Assembly (NCBI GenBank): GCA_905233795.1
Contig: CAJOFP010000203.1
Span: 1 to 7,904, forward strand
Direction: 5' to 3'
Source of the DNA: an uncultured Oscillibacter sp.
Lineage (GTDB): Bacteria > Bacillota > Clostridia > Oscillospirales > Oscillospiraceae
Length of the DNA: 7,904 nucleotides
In this document: positions 1-5,720 of the stretch, piece after piece
How positions within the stretch are numbered: position 1 is the first letter of the stretch
Layout: the number at the start of each line of letters is the position of its first letter
Notes under the pieces: generated by a model
Seen by the model: the letters and a program-made list of their open reading frames with translations, nothing else
Told to the model about the DNA's origin: nothing
Database searches by the model: none
Made by a program: the position numbers and the translations under genes

Positions 1-26
1 CCAGCAGATACGCGCCCAGTCCGGCG

Positions 27-656
27 TTACGCCGCGAACGCGTCACGCAAAATATTGATAGATTCGCTCAGGGTTCGCATATTCCCGCTTTCATCCGTCA
101 ATATGAGCGACTGTGTTTGTGACGCGGCGTCTTTCAAAACTTTTTTTCGCTCTTCTATGGAGTTTTGATATTCCGCAAGCTGCTCCGCATGGTGATCTTT
201 TAACGCTGTTTTTTGCGCTTCGAGCGACTTTTTGTATAAAGCTAATTGCTCATTGTTTGATTCCTGAACCGCGTCGATCTGTTCCTTTTGCGCGGTTTTC
301 AAAACCGACAATTTATCGCCGTTGGCTTCTTTCAGCGCGGAAAGCTCTCTATTTTGTTCTTTTTTTAATTCTTTTAAAGCGCGTTCATTTGAGGATTTTA
401 ATTCTTTCTGTTCTTCTGACTGCGCTTTTTTTAATTCCGCAAGACGAACATCGCTCTCTTCCTGAACCGCGTTCTTCTCCGCGTCAACTTGCTCTTTCAG
501 CGCGGCTTTCCGCGAATCCGCCCGCTCTTGAATCCGCTCTTTTTCTTCTTTCAGAGCGGCAATTTGTGATTTCCTGTCCGCCTCTCGTTCTTTTTGAGCA
601 AGTTTTTCTATATAATCAGATAAATCCCGCCGCGCTTTCGCCCGGCTGAGCCTGTT
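27..656 (-). pseudogene. tape measure gene continuation after frameshift
   Basis: This frame continues the tape measure coiled coil for 209 codons (from NRLSRAKARRDLSDYIEK onward) to a TAA at 27-29. It has no ATG or GTG start; the only late option is a TTG at 311 without a ribosome binding site, and the single methionine lies near the end. It therefore cannot be a normal independent gene and is the rest of the same protein. The last 23 residues (TDESGNMRTLSESINILRDA and three more) are the resumed core domain of the tape measure family, normally found directly after ELG-V in the upstream part. The family continues well past this point, so the stop is premature. Restoring two bases (AG) in the AGAGA run near 657-664 joins both halves in one frame. 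Confidence 0.7.
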
Positions 657-1887
657 CTCTCTTTTCGATTTCCGCCTGTTCCGCTTCCGTTTCCGCGTTT
701 AGGGCGTCAATCTGGGCTTCCACCGCCTTGATTTGATTGTATTTATCCTCGTCAATCAATTTCAAATTCTCATTGTATTGACGATCAATTTGAGCGATTT
801 TTTCATCGGTAGCCCGCTCAAAAGCATCCACTTCCGCTTCCTGAGCCTCTTTTAGAGCTTCAAGTTGCTTATCCGCCGCGTCCTTCGCCGCTTCGTACCG
901 CTCATCCAGAGATTCTTTCAGCGCGTCTTCTTCACTGTACGCTTTCCTTTGGGCGCTATATTCCGCTTCCAGTGACGCGGCAAGCGCGTTTTCTTGCTTA
1001 TTATACGCTTTTTTTCTTTCATCGTACTGTTTATCCAGTGACTCTTTCAGCGCGTCTTCTTCCGCTGACAGTGATTTTTTCAGACTATTCACTGAATCTT
1101 CTAACGCTTTGGTTTGAGCCGCCAATTCCTCTTCGCTATATTTGGAAACAGCCAACCCCAATTCAAGCATTACGGAGGTCATCTCGTCCGTGGGCTTGAC
1201 AAGACGCGCAAGACCGGTTCGGAGCGTAGTCCCGGCCTGTGACGCTTTAATTCCCGCGTTTGCCATTAATCCAATGGCTTCCGCCGTATCCTCGACGCTC
1301 AGATTCAAGGCGCCCGCCAACGGCGCGACGTACTTGAATGTCTCGCCCATCATGCTGACGTTGGTATTCGCGCTGGACGACGCGGCGGCGAGAACATCGG
1401 CGAAATGCGCGGAATCGGCGGCAGTCAGACCAAACGCCGTTAAAGCGTCGGTAACAATATCAGAAGTACGAGCTAAATCTTCACCGGACGCGGCGGCCAG
1501 ATTCATAATGCCCTCAATGCCGTTAAGCATATCTTCCGTCCGCCAGCCGGCCATTGACATATAAGTAAAGGCTTCCGCCGCTTCATTTGCGGAGAATTTT
1601 GTACTGCCGCCCATTTCAATGGCTTTTCCCCGGAGAGCGTCAAAATCATCCCCGACCGCGCCGGATATGGCGGAGACTTTTGACATCGTGTGGTCAAACT
1701 CGCTTCCGACTTTGACCGCGTCCGCGCCCAGCCCCGCCAGCGCCGCCGCGCCGCCCGCTATGACGGATGTGACGGTTTTCATCGCGCCGGAGGCGAAGCC
1801 CGTCAGTTTGTCAAGCCCCATTTGAAAACCGGACGCGTCTATTTGCGTATCAAATTTTAATGTGCCGTCATACGCCACAACTTCCAC
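616..1887 (-). CDS. phage tail tape measure protein, N-terminal part (frameshifted)
   Basis: The tape measure protein sets tail length and lies inside the tail tube. This frame gives 423 residues from GTG 1887, with AGGAG six bases upstream and a TGA in frame just above. It opens with DGTLKFDTQIDASGF, typical of the class, then an Ala/Gly-rich hydrophobic segment (residues 34-56) and the core domain: GSEFDHTMSKVSAISG, STKFSANEAAEAFTYM, GIKASQAGTTLRTGLARL. At residue 247 (ELGLAV) the core is interrupted by a highly charged coiled coil (248-411). After EKRE the frame turns into non-coil sequence (QAQPGESAAGFI) and stops at 616. The coil continues in another frame below about 656, so the 423-residue product is a truncation caused by a frameshift, not the natural end. 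Confidence 0.88.
   Translation of the reverse strand: MEVVAYDGTLKFDTQIDASGFQMGLDKLTGFASGAMKTVTSVIAGGAAALAGLGADAVKVGSEFDHTMSKVSAISGAVGDDFDALRGKAIEMGGSTKFSANEAAEAFTYMSMAGWRTEDMLNGIEGIMNLAAASGEDLARTSDIVTDALTAFGLTAADSAHFADVLAAASSSANTNVSMMGETFKYVAPLAGALNLSVEDTAEAIGLMANAGIKASQAGTTLRTGLARLVKPTDEMTSVMLELGLAVSKYSEEELAAQTKALEDSVNSLKKSLSAEEDALKESLDKQYDERKKAYNKQENALAASLEAEYSAQRKAYSEEDALKESLDERYEAAKDAADKQLEALKEAQEAEVDAFERATDEKIAQIDRQYNENLKLIDEDKYNQIKAVEAQIDALNAETEAEQAEIEKREQAQPGESAAGFI
868..1062 (-). repeat. 21-22 residue tandem repeats in the tape measure coiled coil
   Basis: Residues 276-340 of the tape measure protein hold three successive units: EEDALKESLDKQYDERKKAY (from 276), QENALAASLEAEYSAQRKAY (from 298) and EEDALKESLDERYEAAKDAA (from 319). 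The first and third keep the decapeptide EEDALKESLD. At DNA level 902-933 and 1031-1062 agree over 32 bases with about three differences, 129 bases apart. A fourth, weaker unit (QLEALKEAQEAEVDAF) follows. The pattern suggests growth of the coil by tandem duplication. Confidence 0.65.
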
Positions 1888-1933
1888 CCCCGCTCCTCAC
1901 GCGAAAGACAGTCGTTATCGGCGCGTAATGGCT

Positions 1934-2125
1934 CTACCTAACCTGTCGTCCCTTTTCGATTTTTAACTCAAAACGGCGTTTACAGCCCCTGCCCTTGCAG
2001 ATCGCGTAAATCCCACGGCTCTCCGCCTGATTATCATAGAAAACCGGCATTTTGTAGCCGCAATAGGGACAGATCGCTCTTGTATCGCCTGTATTTTTAT
2101 TTAATTCCGTCCTATTCATTGTCAT
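1934..2125 (-). CDS. small zinc-ribbon protein (Com-like)
   Basis: Read from ATG 2125 this is a 63-residue protein. GGAG at 2138-2135 stands nine bases before that ATG, a good ribosome binding site that would have no purpose inside a fused gene. In the repaired frame the Gp15 stop (2112-2114) overlaps this start, a normal coupling arrangement. The protein carries a two-knuckle zinc ribbon: CPYC at residues 19-22 and CKGRGC at 43-48, separated by an aromatic beta stretch, with a final FELKIEKGRQV. Mu Com is a zinc-ribbon protein of the same size that activates translation of mom; the likeness here is in architecture only, and no mom-like target is in view. Similar ribbons occur between the Gp15 and tape measure genes of gut phages, as far as I recall. 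Confidence 0.68.
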   Translation of the reverse strand: MTMNRTELNKNTGDTRAICPYCGYKMPVFYDNQAESRGIYAICKGRGCKRRFELKIEKGRQVR

Positions 2126-2758
2126 TGTCCGCGTCTCCGTTACCCAACAGCCCGGCCAGATCCCCGCCTGACGCCGACGCTCCGATTCCGAAAGCGGCAG
2201 GGCGTACAGCCGTTTCATACGGTTCAAAAACGTCCGCTCGGTCTCGGACATCTTTCCGGTGATTTTCGCGGCGCGGTAGCCCATGATTTTCACAAACTGA
2301 CATCGGTCGTCCAGAGCTTTAAACATGGCTCGAAATTCCCACCAATGCAGATAGTCAACGGCTACAAGGTCAATTCCGTATTGCTGACGGAACGCCGCGT
2401 AAATATACTCGTCATCGTAATCAAACGAGTAAATCCGCCGCTGTTCGTCTTCCGGGGAATCTTCCTCATCATCGTTTTTGTCTCTCAGCGCGTCTCTCAA
2501 TCGCTGTTCCTTATCGGAACGCCCGCAGAGATAGAACCATGTGACGGCTCGCATAATATCAGCCGGATTTTCATGTCTTGGCGCGTTTTCAGGCGGGAAG
2601 TACAGGTCAAACGTCCGAATCAGCCGGTCTTCCGGCGTAATATCCTCGTCCAGCATCAGAAGCTCGAATAAAACGGAGACGCGGAAATCCGACCGGATCG
2701 GATACTCCGCGCCGCCGATTTTTACGCGTTCCGGCGGACAGTCCGTCAGCAGATTCAC
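1934..2758 (-). CDS. Gp15-family tail protein read through into a zinc ribbon (frameshift fusion)
   Basis: As written the frame encodes 274 residues from GTG 2758, eight bases after GGAGG, in a GTGA overlap with the chaperone gene. Residues 1-197 are a bacteriophage Gp15-family protein: a NLLTDCPPERVKIGGAEYPI start, a FELLMLDEDI helix, DIMRAVTWFYLCG, an acidic loop (DDEEDSPEDEQ), IDLVAVDYLHWWEFRAMFKAL and MGYRAAKI. In phages of this type it precedes the tape measure and acts as a tail assembly chaperone-like factor. After Q197 the frame changes character. A -1 shift at the G4 run (2162-2165) gives a natural ending, DLAGLLGNGDADNDNE, and a stop at 2112. The native Gp15 product is therefore probably about 215 residues, and residues 212-274 belong to the separate zinc-ribbon gene. 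Confidence 0.82.
   Translation of the reverse strand: MNLLTDCPPERVKIGGAEYPIRSDFRVSVLFELLMLDEDITPEDRLIRTFDLYFPPENAPRHENPADIMRAVTWFYLCGRSDKEQRLRDALRDKNDDEEDSPEDEQRRIYSFDYDDEYIYAAFRQQYGIDLVAVDYLHWWEFRAMFKALDDRCQFVKIMGYRAAKITGKMSETERTFLNRMKRLYALPLSESERRRQAGIWPGCWVTETRTMTMNRTELNKNTGDTRAICPYCGYKMPVFYDNQAESRGIYAICKGRGCKRRFELKIEKGRQVR
2162..2170 (-). other. probable single-base frameshift in the Gp15 gene
   Basis: The minus strand reads CAGGCGGGGATC here. In the written frame the protein runs RRRQ-AGIWPGCW. With one more G in the run it reads RRRQ-AG-DLAGLLGNGD and ends at TAG 2112-2114, within the next gene's start region. A G4 homopolymer is a typical place for replication slippage or a base-calling error. 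The sequence has no canonical X XXY YYZ slippery site, so programmed frameshifting is less likely. Confidence 0.6.
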
Positions 2759-3198
2759 CGGTTTTTACCTCCGCCGCGATTCCGCCGCGTTTTTTTGTTG
2801 GAGTTGCGCTCTTGTTTTCGCCTCTGTTCACGATTTTGAACGCGCTCAAATCCGTATTTGTCCGCGAGACCGTTCAGATTTTTACCCGCGTTCACGCCCT
2901 CTTCGGCGACGCGGGCGAACGCGTTCAAATGCGCGCCAAGATGATTTTTATCTTTTCCCGCGAACAGCTTTTCCGACGTTCCGGAACCAAAAAACCGGTC
3001 AAAAAAACTTTCTATGGCGCGGCACTGCGTCCGTATCGCGTCCGGGCCGGACAAACCCGCATAAGTCGTGGGATTCTGTAACTTTTGATTCAGTTCATCC
3101 GTCAGATTTAAAAGCCTCTCATACTCGTCCGCGTCCAGCAAATCCAGTTCCAGTTCGACGGAGCCGTGAGACTTCGTCTCAATCGTAATTTTACTCAT
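2755..3198 (-). CDS. tail assembly chaperone (DUF6673-like)
   Basis: I choose ATG 3198 (MSKITIETKSHGSVELELDL), eight bases after GGAGG, giving 147 residues; a TTG one codon upstream is a poorer start. The first 30 residues form two strands (ITIET, VELELDL). A helical domain follows, with CRAIESFFDRFFGSGTSEKL (about 60-79), a pattern typical of small tail chaperones placed between the major tail gene and the Gp15 gene. The C-terminal 35 residues are very basic (many Arg/Lys/Asn, NREQRRKQERNSNKKTRR) and likely disordered. It corresponds in position to lambda gpG-type chaperones. Its TGA overlaps the GTG of the Gp15 gene (GTGA), so the two are coupled. No frameshift extension is possible, as noted among the rejected items. 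Confidence 0.8.
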   Translation of the reverse strand: MSKITIETKSHGSVELELDLLDADEYERLLNLTDELNQKLQNPTTYAGLSGPDAIRTQCRAIESFFDRFFGSGTSEKLFAGKDKNHLGAHLNAFARVAEEGVNAGKNLNGLADKYGFERVQNREQRRKQERNSNKKTRRNRGGGKNR

Positions 3199-3215
3199 CA
3201 ATAAATCCTCCCGGA

Positions 3216-3689
3216 TCAGTCCGTAGATACAGCCGCCGTGAATGTTTTTGTGGACGTGTTGAACGCGCCGTCAACCGGATCGCCGCAGGCGTTCAGATTC
3301 CCGGAAATCGCCATCTTGTTCTCACCCGCGATTCCGGACACCTCCACAGCCACGACGAATTTACGCGCCGAGAACGTATTGGCGACGGGCGTGGTTACGC
3401 CCTCATTTTCCGTCGTCTCCTGATTCCAAAGTTCCACCCGGCAGTATTCCAGTTCCGCCTCTTCGCCGACCAGATGATTCCGGCCTATTTTATAAAACTG
3501 CGTCTGATACGAATCCACACTGGACGTGGATGATTTTTCGTTGACGTATTTGGTGGTGTCTATCTGCGCGTTGGGATTCTCGTCCAGCGTGGTGAACCCC
3601 GCGCCCATCAGCGCCCACTCCGGCGTCTCCGTCGTTCCGACATTCAGATAATCGGCGTACTGGTGCCGCCGTATGACTTTTTTACCCAT
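3216..3689 (-). CDS. major tail (tube) protein, possibly shortened internally
   Basis: This 157-residue protein is the tail tube subunit that polymerises around the tape measure. ATG 3689 follows AGGAGG by nine bases and overlaps the previous gene by eight bases. Typical segments are YADYLNVGTTETPEWALMG (about 11-29), FTTLDENPNAQIDTTKYVNE, IGRNHLVGEEAELEYCRVEL, ARKFVVAVEVSGIAGENKM and SGNLNACGDPVDGAFNTSTK near the C-terminus. From my recall of related proteins, roughly 15 residues usually separate the SYQTQF strand from the IGRNH strand; here they are joined at residues 65-66, which would be an in-frame deletion. That comparison is from memory. The rest is colinear with the family, so the tube fold may be retained. 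Confidence 0.85.
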   Translation of the reverse strand: MGKKVIRRHQYADYLNVGTTETPEWALMGAGFTTLDENPNAQIDTTKYVNEKSSTSSVDSYQTQFYKIGRNHLVGEEAELEYCRVELWNQETTENEGVTTPVANTFSARKFVVAVEVSGIAGENKMAISGNLNACGDPVDGAFNTSTKTFTAAVSTD

Positions 3690-4122
3690 GATCGCCCGCC
3701 TCCTGATAGTAATTCAATTCTAATTGTATCTGGTATCTCGCGTTCTTCTGAGCTCCGTCATAGAGATAGCCGGACGACAACACGCACAGGGACTGCGGCG
3801 TACATTTATCCGGCATTTCCGGAAAATTTTCTTTCCGATCCTGTTCTTCCACCCATGCCGCGAATTTTTCATAAAACGCGCTGTTCGCCGTATTTTGAAT
3901 ACGATCCAGCGAATAATACTCCCGGCTCCCAAAATTAAACTGATAAATCCGTTCGGAATCGCCGTTAATATAGCCTTTGACAACGGGATCAAAAACGCCG
4001 GTTTCGATTGTATACTGAACCGGCTCTTTGCCCAGCGCGTTCAGCCGAAACGCGCCGTTTTTTAACAGCGGGCATTTCAAGAAAAAATTGGTGACGCCCT
4101 CAATAATCGTATCGACAGCCAT
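3682..4122 (-). CDS. minor capsid / tail terminator protein (Minor_capsid_3-like)
   Basis: This 146-residue protein starts at ATG 4122, six bases after the previous stop. The Shine-Dalgarno is poor (only a purine-rich AAGAAAG), so translation probably depends on coupling. The sequence has an N-terminal helix ending in FFLKCPLL, a YTIETGVFDPVVKGYINGDS strand region, FNFGSREYYSLDRIQN, the helix FYEKFAAWVEEQDRKENFP, and a C-terminal SSGYLYDGAQKNARYQIQLE strand pair. These match the Minor_capsid_3 family, whose members sit where tail terminator/completion proteins do; a role at the tail top is inferred. Its stop overlaps the start of the major tail gene by eight bases. Confidence 0.83.
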   Translation of the reverse strand: MAVDTIIEGVTNFFLKCPLLKNGAFRLNALGKEPVQYTIETGVFDPVVKGYINGDSERIYQFNFGSREYYSLDRIQNTANSAFYEKFAAWVEEQDRKENFPEMPDKCTPQSLCVLSSGYLYDGAQKNARYQIQLELNYYQEAGDHG

Positions 4123-4128
4123 TCGGAT

Positions 4129-4506
4129 TCACACTTTCTTCGCCGCTTCCAGAATTTCTTCTTTTTGTGAAACTTTCATACGCTCAAACCAACGTCCGCC
4201 GCGCTGAGGGTCATAAGGTCGGGATTCCGCCGTATCGTAATATTGCTTCGCCGCGTAAGGCGCGATGTAATTGACTTCCCCGCTTCCCACAACTGTTCCC
4301 AGCTTCCCCGACTTTTCCAGCGTCCCCGTTTGAAAAGGAACCATCGGCGAACAGCGGCGCAAAACCTCGCTGTCCACGAATTTTTGCGCCCGCGTAAAAT
4401 AACCGGTCCGCTGATTTATCATTTGTGGATTCCAAATCAACCGGGCTTTTCCGTTCGCGCCCTGAATAACAGCGCCTCTCGGCGTTTTAATTTCGAGTTT
4501 CGCCAT
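4129..4506 (-). CDS. minor capsid protein (Minor_capsid_2-like)
   Basis: This 125-residue protein lies two bases after the previous stop, with ATG at 4506 and a GGGGG stretch about nine bases upstream. The central run AQKFVDSEVLRRCSPMVPF, then QTGTLEKSG, GTVVGSGEVNYIAPYA and the RWFERMK box close to the C-terminus, are the hallmarks of the Minor_capsid_2 family found in Gram-positive siphophages, which occupies the same genomic slot as HK97 gp10-type neck proteins. It likely sits at the head-tail interface and aids tail joining. The length is normal and the frame is uninterrupted. The next gene begins six bases downstream. Confidence 0.83.
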   Translation of the reverse strand: MAKLEIKTPRGAVIQGANGKARLIWNPQMINQRTGYFTRAQKFVDSEVLRRCSPMVPFQTGTLEKSGKLGTVVGSGEVNYIAPYAAKQYYDTAESRPYDPQRGGRWFERMKVSQKEEILEAAKKV

Positions 4507-4508
4507 AA

Positions 4509-4946
4509 TTACACGCCCCCAATCCGCCAGTGCCGGAGCGCGACGCTTCCCCGCCGCGTATTGTCCGAATAATCCGTAATTTGAATTAATTCCGCGTATA
4601 ACCCGTAATTTTCGGCCAATTCCCGCGCCCCCTGTTCCGTGACGGTTTCGGATTCCGGCGCCGGCGCGTCCGCGCTGTCAAAACAGGACGCGCATATGAT
4701 AATAAAATCCCCGGTCCGCAGGGTCCAATGTTCCGGGACAGCTTCATCCGCCAGCCGTACTTCCGCGCCGACGGGTATCCGGATTTGATACGCCTCATCC
4801 GATTCCGGATACCCGTCGCCTTTCGCGGACCGGCGTTTATGATGAAACGACACGCCGGAAATCCGCGTGGCGTAAAACACATCAACCCGGCTTTCCCGAT
4901 TCAGACGCTGATTCAGGAGAATCATATCCCAATCCGCCGCGATCAT
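4509..4946 (-). CDS. putative head closure / minor capsid protein
   Basis: This 145-residue protein begins at ATG 4946 (MIAADWDMILLNQRL); a G-rich stretch (AGGGGG) lies about nine bases upstream. Visible segments are an N-terminal strand with DVFYATRISGVSFHH (about 22-36), a QIRIPVGAEVRL strand, LRTGDFIIICASC, and a C-terminal strand pair ending RGSVALRHWRIGGV. This layout resembles the DUF6751-like proteins that occupy the head-closure position between the connector and the minor capsid protein in Clostridia phages; the family name is from memory. Residues about 91-103 are a short acidic and proline-containing linker. It starts 20 bases after the connector and ends two bases before the next gene, indicating coupled translation. 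Confidence 0.72.
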   Translation of the reverse strand: MIAADWDMILLNQRLNRESRVDVFYATRISGVSFHHKRRSAKGDGYPESDEAYQIRIPVGAEVRLADEAVPEHWTLRTGDFIIICASCFDSADAPAPESETVTEQGARELAENYGLYAELIQITDYSDNTRRGSVALRHWRIGGV

Positions 4947-4966
4947 GTCGTTCCGCCCCCTGTCCT

Positions 4967-5383
4967 TTATACCGGCGCGGGGAGATCGTAACGCCTCGAA
5001 ATTCCCCGGTACAGCAGACCGGTATCCGCCAGATATGTTTGAATAACGTCCATTACCGCCGCGTCCGCCGCGTTTTGCGCGTCCGCCGTCCCCGTATTTC
5101 GGAACGTCACGGAATAGCCGTCGTTATTCTCGGACGCGATTTCCCGCCCCTGTTCGTCTGTCGCTCTGGTCGCGTCAAATTTGTACAGACATTCCGCGAC
5201 CGCGCAGACGGCGTCCCGAACCGCGTTCAGAATATCCTCATCCGTCACGACCCGCGGGCGTCCGAATGTGACACGATCAATTACGGCGGACGCCTTTTTC
5301 GCGTATTTCGGGAACGACGCTTCCGGAATTTCGTCCCCGGCGTATTCGTCCGCGTAATACGCGTAATCCGTGTACTGTCTCAT
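4967..5383 (-). CDS. head-tail connector protein (gp6-like)
   Basis: This 138-residue protein starts at ATG 5383, seven bases after GGGAGG. The N-terminal pattern, Tyr-rich MRQYTDYAYYADEYAGDEIP followed by FPKYAKKASAVIDRVTFGR, is typical of the helical connector proteins that bind the portal ring from below (HK97 gp6 / YqbG-like). A helix with DAVCAVAECLYKF (about 57-69) follows. The C-terminus has the usual SVTFRNTG segment, an alanine-rich helix and YLADTGLLYRGI. Length and features match the family, and no break is seen. Position after the capsid gene and before three neck proteins fits the usual order: connector, closure, minor capsid, tail terminator. Confidence 0.85.
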   Translation of the reverse strand: MRQYTDYAYYADEYAGDEIPEASFPKYAKKASAVIDRVTFGRPRVVTDEDILNAVRDAVCAVAECLYKFDATRATDEQGREIASENNDGYSVTFRNTGTADAQNAADAAVMDVIQTYLADTGLLYRGISRRYDLPAPV

Positions 5384-5411
5384 CCCCGCGCCTCCCGCTC
5401 TGTTTGTTTTC

Positions 5412-5651
5412 TCAACTTTTCTTTTTGACTTTCGCGGCGGAAGTTTCCTCCGTTTGTTTTTCGTATTCCGCCAGACGCGCTTCCAGTCCCGCGACTTTCC
5501 GTTTTAATTCCGCGATTTCCCGGTCTTTGTCCTCCGGAGCGAAAATGAGATTGCCCTCCATATCCGTAATGGTATAGCCGAGTTTTTTATACTCATCGGC
5601 TTTTTCGTCCGCGATTCGGAGAATCCGGTTTTTGAGCCGCGCTTTCAGCAT
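5412..5651 (-). CDS. small coiled-coil protein following the capsid gene
   Basis: I place the start at ATG 5651 (MLKARLKNRILRI), seven bases after GGGAGG, giving 79 residues. An in-frame TTG at 5672 would add MREGGGF, but that stretch is translated ribosome-binding-site sequence. The protein has a basic N-terminal helix, a short strand segment (YTITDMEGNLIFAPE, about 26-40), then a heptad-patterned coiled coil (about 41-66) and a lysine-rich end (AKVKKKS). It is not a family I can name. Small lysine-rich proteins are common just after the capsid gene in Clostridia phages, where head-associated or connector-accessory roles are suspected but not established. It is followed after 28 bases by the head-tail connector gene. 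Confidence 0.75.
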   Translation of the reverse strand: MLKARLKNRILRIADEKADEYKKLGYTITDMEGNLIFAPEDKDREIAELKRKVAGLEARLAEYEKQTEETSAAKVKKKS

Positions 5652-5676
5652 AAATCCGCCTCCCTCTCTCAAGTGA

Positions 5677-5702
5677 CCCGTCAGAATCCGCGCACTGACA
5701 GG
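5677..5702 (-). promoter_or_regulatory. hairpin in the gap after the major capsid gene
   Basis: On the minus strand CCTGTCAG (5702-5695) can pair with CTGACGGG (5684-5677) over eight positions, one of them G-U, around a ten-base loop. It lies in the 69-base gap between the capsid stop codon and the next start. No U-run follows, so strong termination is unlikely. It may protect the abundant capsid mRNA 3' end or reduce read-through. This is a short structure and could be chance. Confidence 0.3.
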
Positions 5703-5720
5703 CGATGTCTTTCAAGCGCT

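Noticed and set aside
113..649. Plus-strand open frame of 178 codons opposite the tape measure coil
   Set aside because: It mirrors purine-rich coil codons, giving Leu/Phe-rich nonsense; it has no homology or start signal. Only the minus strand shows a coiled coil joined to tape measure core sequence.
2790..2796. A7 run near the end of the chaperone gene as a programmed frameshift site like lambda G/GT
   Set aside because: A -1 shift there enters the Gp15 frame but meets a TAA at 2765-2767 before the Gp15 start, so no fusion protein would be made. The GTGA overlap and GGAGG explain Gp15 translation.
2541..3188. Long plus-strand open frame (215 codons) opposite the chaperone and Gp15 genes
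   Set aside because: Low-complexity Arg/Ser-rich product with no ribosome binding site, fully antisense to two recognisable phage genes; an artefact of GC-rich codon use.
5677..5702. Hairpin after the capsid gene as an intrinsic terminator
   Set aside because: No U-run follows and the downstream genes are needed for the same structure; kept only as a possible RNA hairpin.
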